From assembly GCA_032622095.1 (NCBI GenBank), contig CP136062.1, positions 155,492,875-155,556,874 on the forward strand: a stretch of DNA of 64,000 nucleotides. The letters run 5' to 3'. This stretch comes from Siphonodentalium dalli. Lineage: Eukaryota; Mollusca; Scaphopoda; Gadilida; Siphonodentaliidae. Of the stretch, positions 63,155 to 64,000 are shown in pieces. A program made the position numbers and the translations under genes. The notes under the pieces are model-generated. The model saw only the letters and a program-made list of their open reading frames with translations. It had not been told where the DNA came from and did no database searches. How positions within the stretch are numbered: the first letter of the stretch is position 1; each line of letters starts with the position of its first letter.

Positions 63155-64000
63155 CATTGCTTATACCAGCCTCTTGGTACATCACCACAATGAGACAGGC
63201 GTTAGCAGTACACTGTTGAAACATTTATAAGTCATGAAGACGAAATTAACGGCGCAACATACATGATAAACAGAACACACAACTAGATACCAGAAAAAAA
63301 AAATAACAGGTGGCAGAAATTTAATCTGAAACACTGTGAGTGTCGTGACTAGCCGATTGATTGAGCCGGATCAACTCAACCACCCGTATTGAAGAGATGT
63401 AGAACCAAAGAGGACCATGAGCTAAGCCATTACCACAGGTCGATGTCTCACTTGACACGGCTGCCCTAGTATTCACAGAACTCCTGCACCACACATCAAG
63501 GGATGCACCCCTCGGCAAAAGTGGACCACTTTAGGGTAAATCTTTACGGGATTCTTAATAAGTGAACCTATTCTACCCGGGTCCATACGGGGATGATTTC
63601 TTTATTATGATCAATTGGCAGCAAGCAATACAAAAATAGTGGTATATGTGGAGACAAATAAGTGTTGATAGAGATCACATGGTGAATATCCATGCACTCC
63701 CAATGGCGATTCCTCAATAAATCACCCGAATAGCCTAAAGTGAAATGGGTTTTGTATCAGATGCTGAAATGCGTCTACGATTATGTTAACTTGTCGGATT
63801 GCAATAGCTGTTCAACATAATTATAACAAGGCAATTTTGAAAGTCACATGTGAAACTAAAGACAAACTATGCATAGATGTCTGAAATATCAGAGCTCATG
63901 GAACTATGTATGATATGACACTGATATGGACAGGAATGTCACCCCAATAGCCTCGGGTGGTATTCCGTTCTCGATCGGGCGATACACATCCGCGTTGCAC
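63155..64000. repeat. Dispersed repeat, unit 3 copy, cut by window end
   Basis: Matches 7545-8390 nearly base for base, running past the point where unit 2 is deleted. This shows that block B begins intact in unit 3. Confidence 0.85.

Larger units (their letters stand above)
55611..64000 (+). repeat. Tandem unit 3 (A plus start of B), cut by window end
   Basis: The sequence matches 1-8390 with a constant offset of 55610 near both ends. Unlike unit 2 it continues past the deletion point (63238) into part B, so unit 3 probably carries a full B and a complete RGK gene beyond the window. Part A here shares many bases with unit 2 against unit 1, yet matches unit 1 at several sites where unit 2 is unique. 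Confidence 0.9.

Overview
The window is animal nuclear DNA. It is AT-rich, with one multi-exon gene, intron splice sites of GT..AG type, CCCTAA (telomere-type) motifs, and remnants of a Helitron, several LINEs and a tRNA-derived SINE. No bacterial operon structure is visible. An invertebrate, perhaps a marine lophotrochozoan, is my guess from the mix of elements; nothing here proves the taxon.

The main architecture is a direct tandem array. Unit 1 covers 1-37898, unit 2 covers 37899-55610, and unit 3 starts at 55611 and runs off the window. Each unit can be split into A (about 7.6 kb, containing a decayed minus-strand Helitron), B (about 20.4 kb, with LINE and SINE debris and the 5' half of a gene) and C (about 9.9 kb, with the 3' half of the gene, a telomere-like GC-rich block and two long inverted repeats). 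The order in the window is A-B-C, A-C, A-B(start). Unit 2 lacks B entirely; its A/C junction shares 2 bp (AA) with both parents. The copies are nearly identical by eye, so this is either a recent tandem amplification or an assembly artefact that joined alleles.

The only protein gene I support is an RGK-family (Rad/Gem/Kir/Rem) small GTPase on the + strand, with four coding exons between 20690 and 30467 that give a 268-residue product. It has a P-loop, an NKxD motif, an ETS motif and the RGK C-terminal Cys-x-x-Leu-x-x-Leu signature, but no recognisable G2 or canonical G3. A TATA box lies about 110 bp upstream of the ATG. Unit 2 keeps only exons 3 and 4 with intact splice sites, because the deletion took the promoter and exons 1-2.

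Region by region: 1-7544 is the Helitron copy and unassigned flank. 7545-9065 is a dispersed repeat, repeated at 15134-16700. 9355-9646 is a SINE and 11288-11517 a minisatellite. 12050-17495 holds three or four LINE remnants. 17496-20500 is unassigned apart from hairpins. 20500-30467 is the RGK gene, with repeats in its introns. 30841-34380 is a CAT-type microsatellite and a degenerate CCCTAA/GGGACGGGACC array. 34381-37898 is AT-rich with tandem and inverted duplications. 37899-64000 repeats these parts in units 2 and 3.
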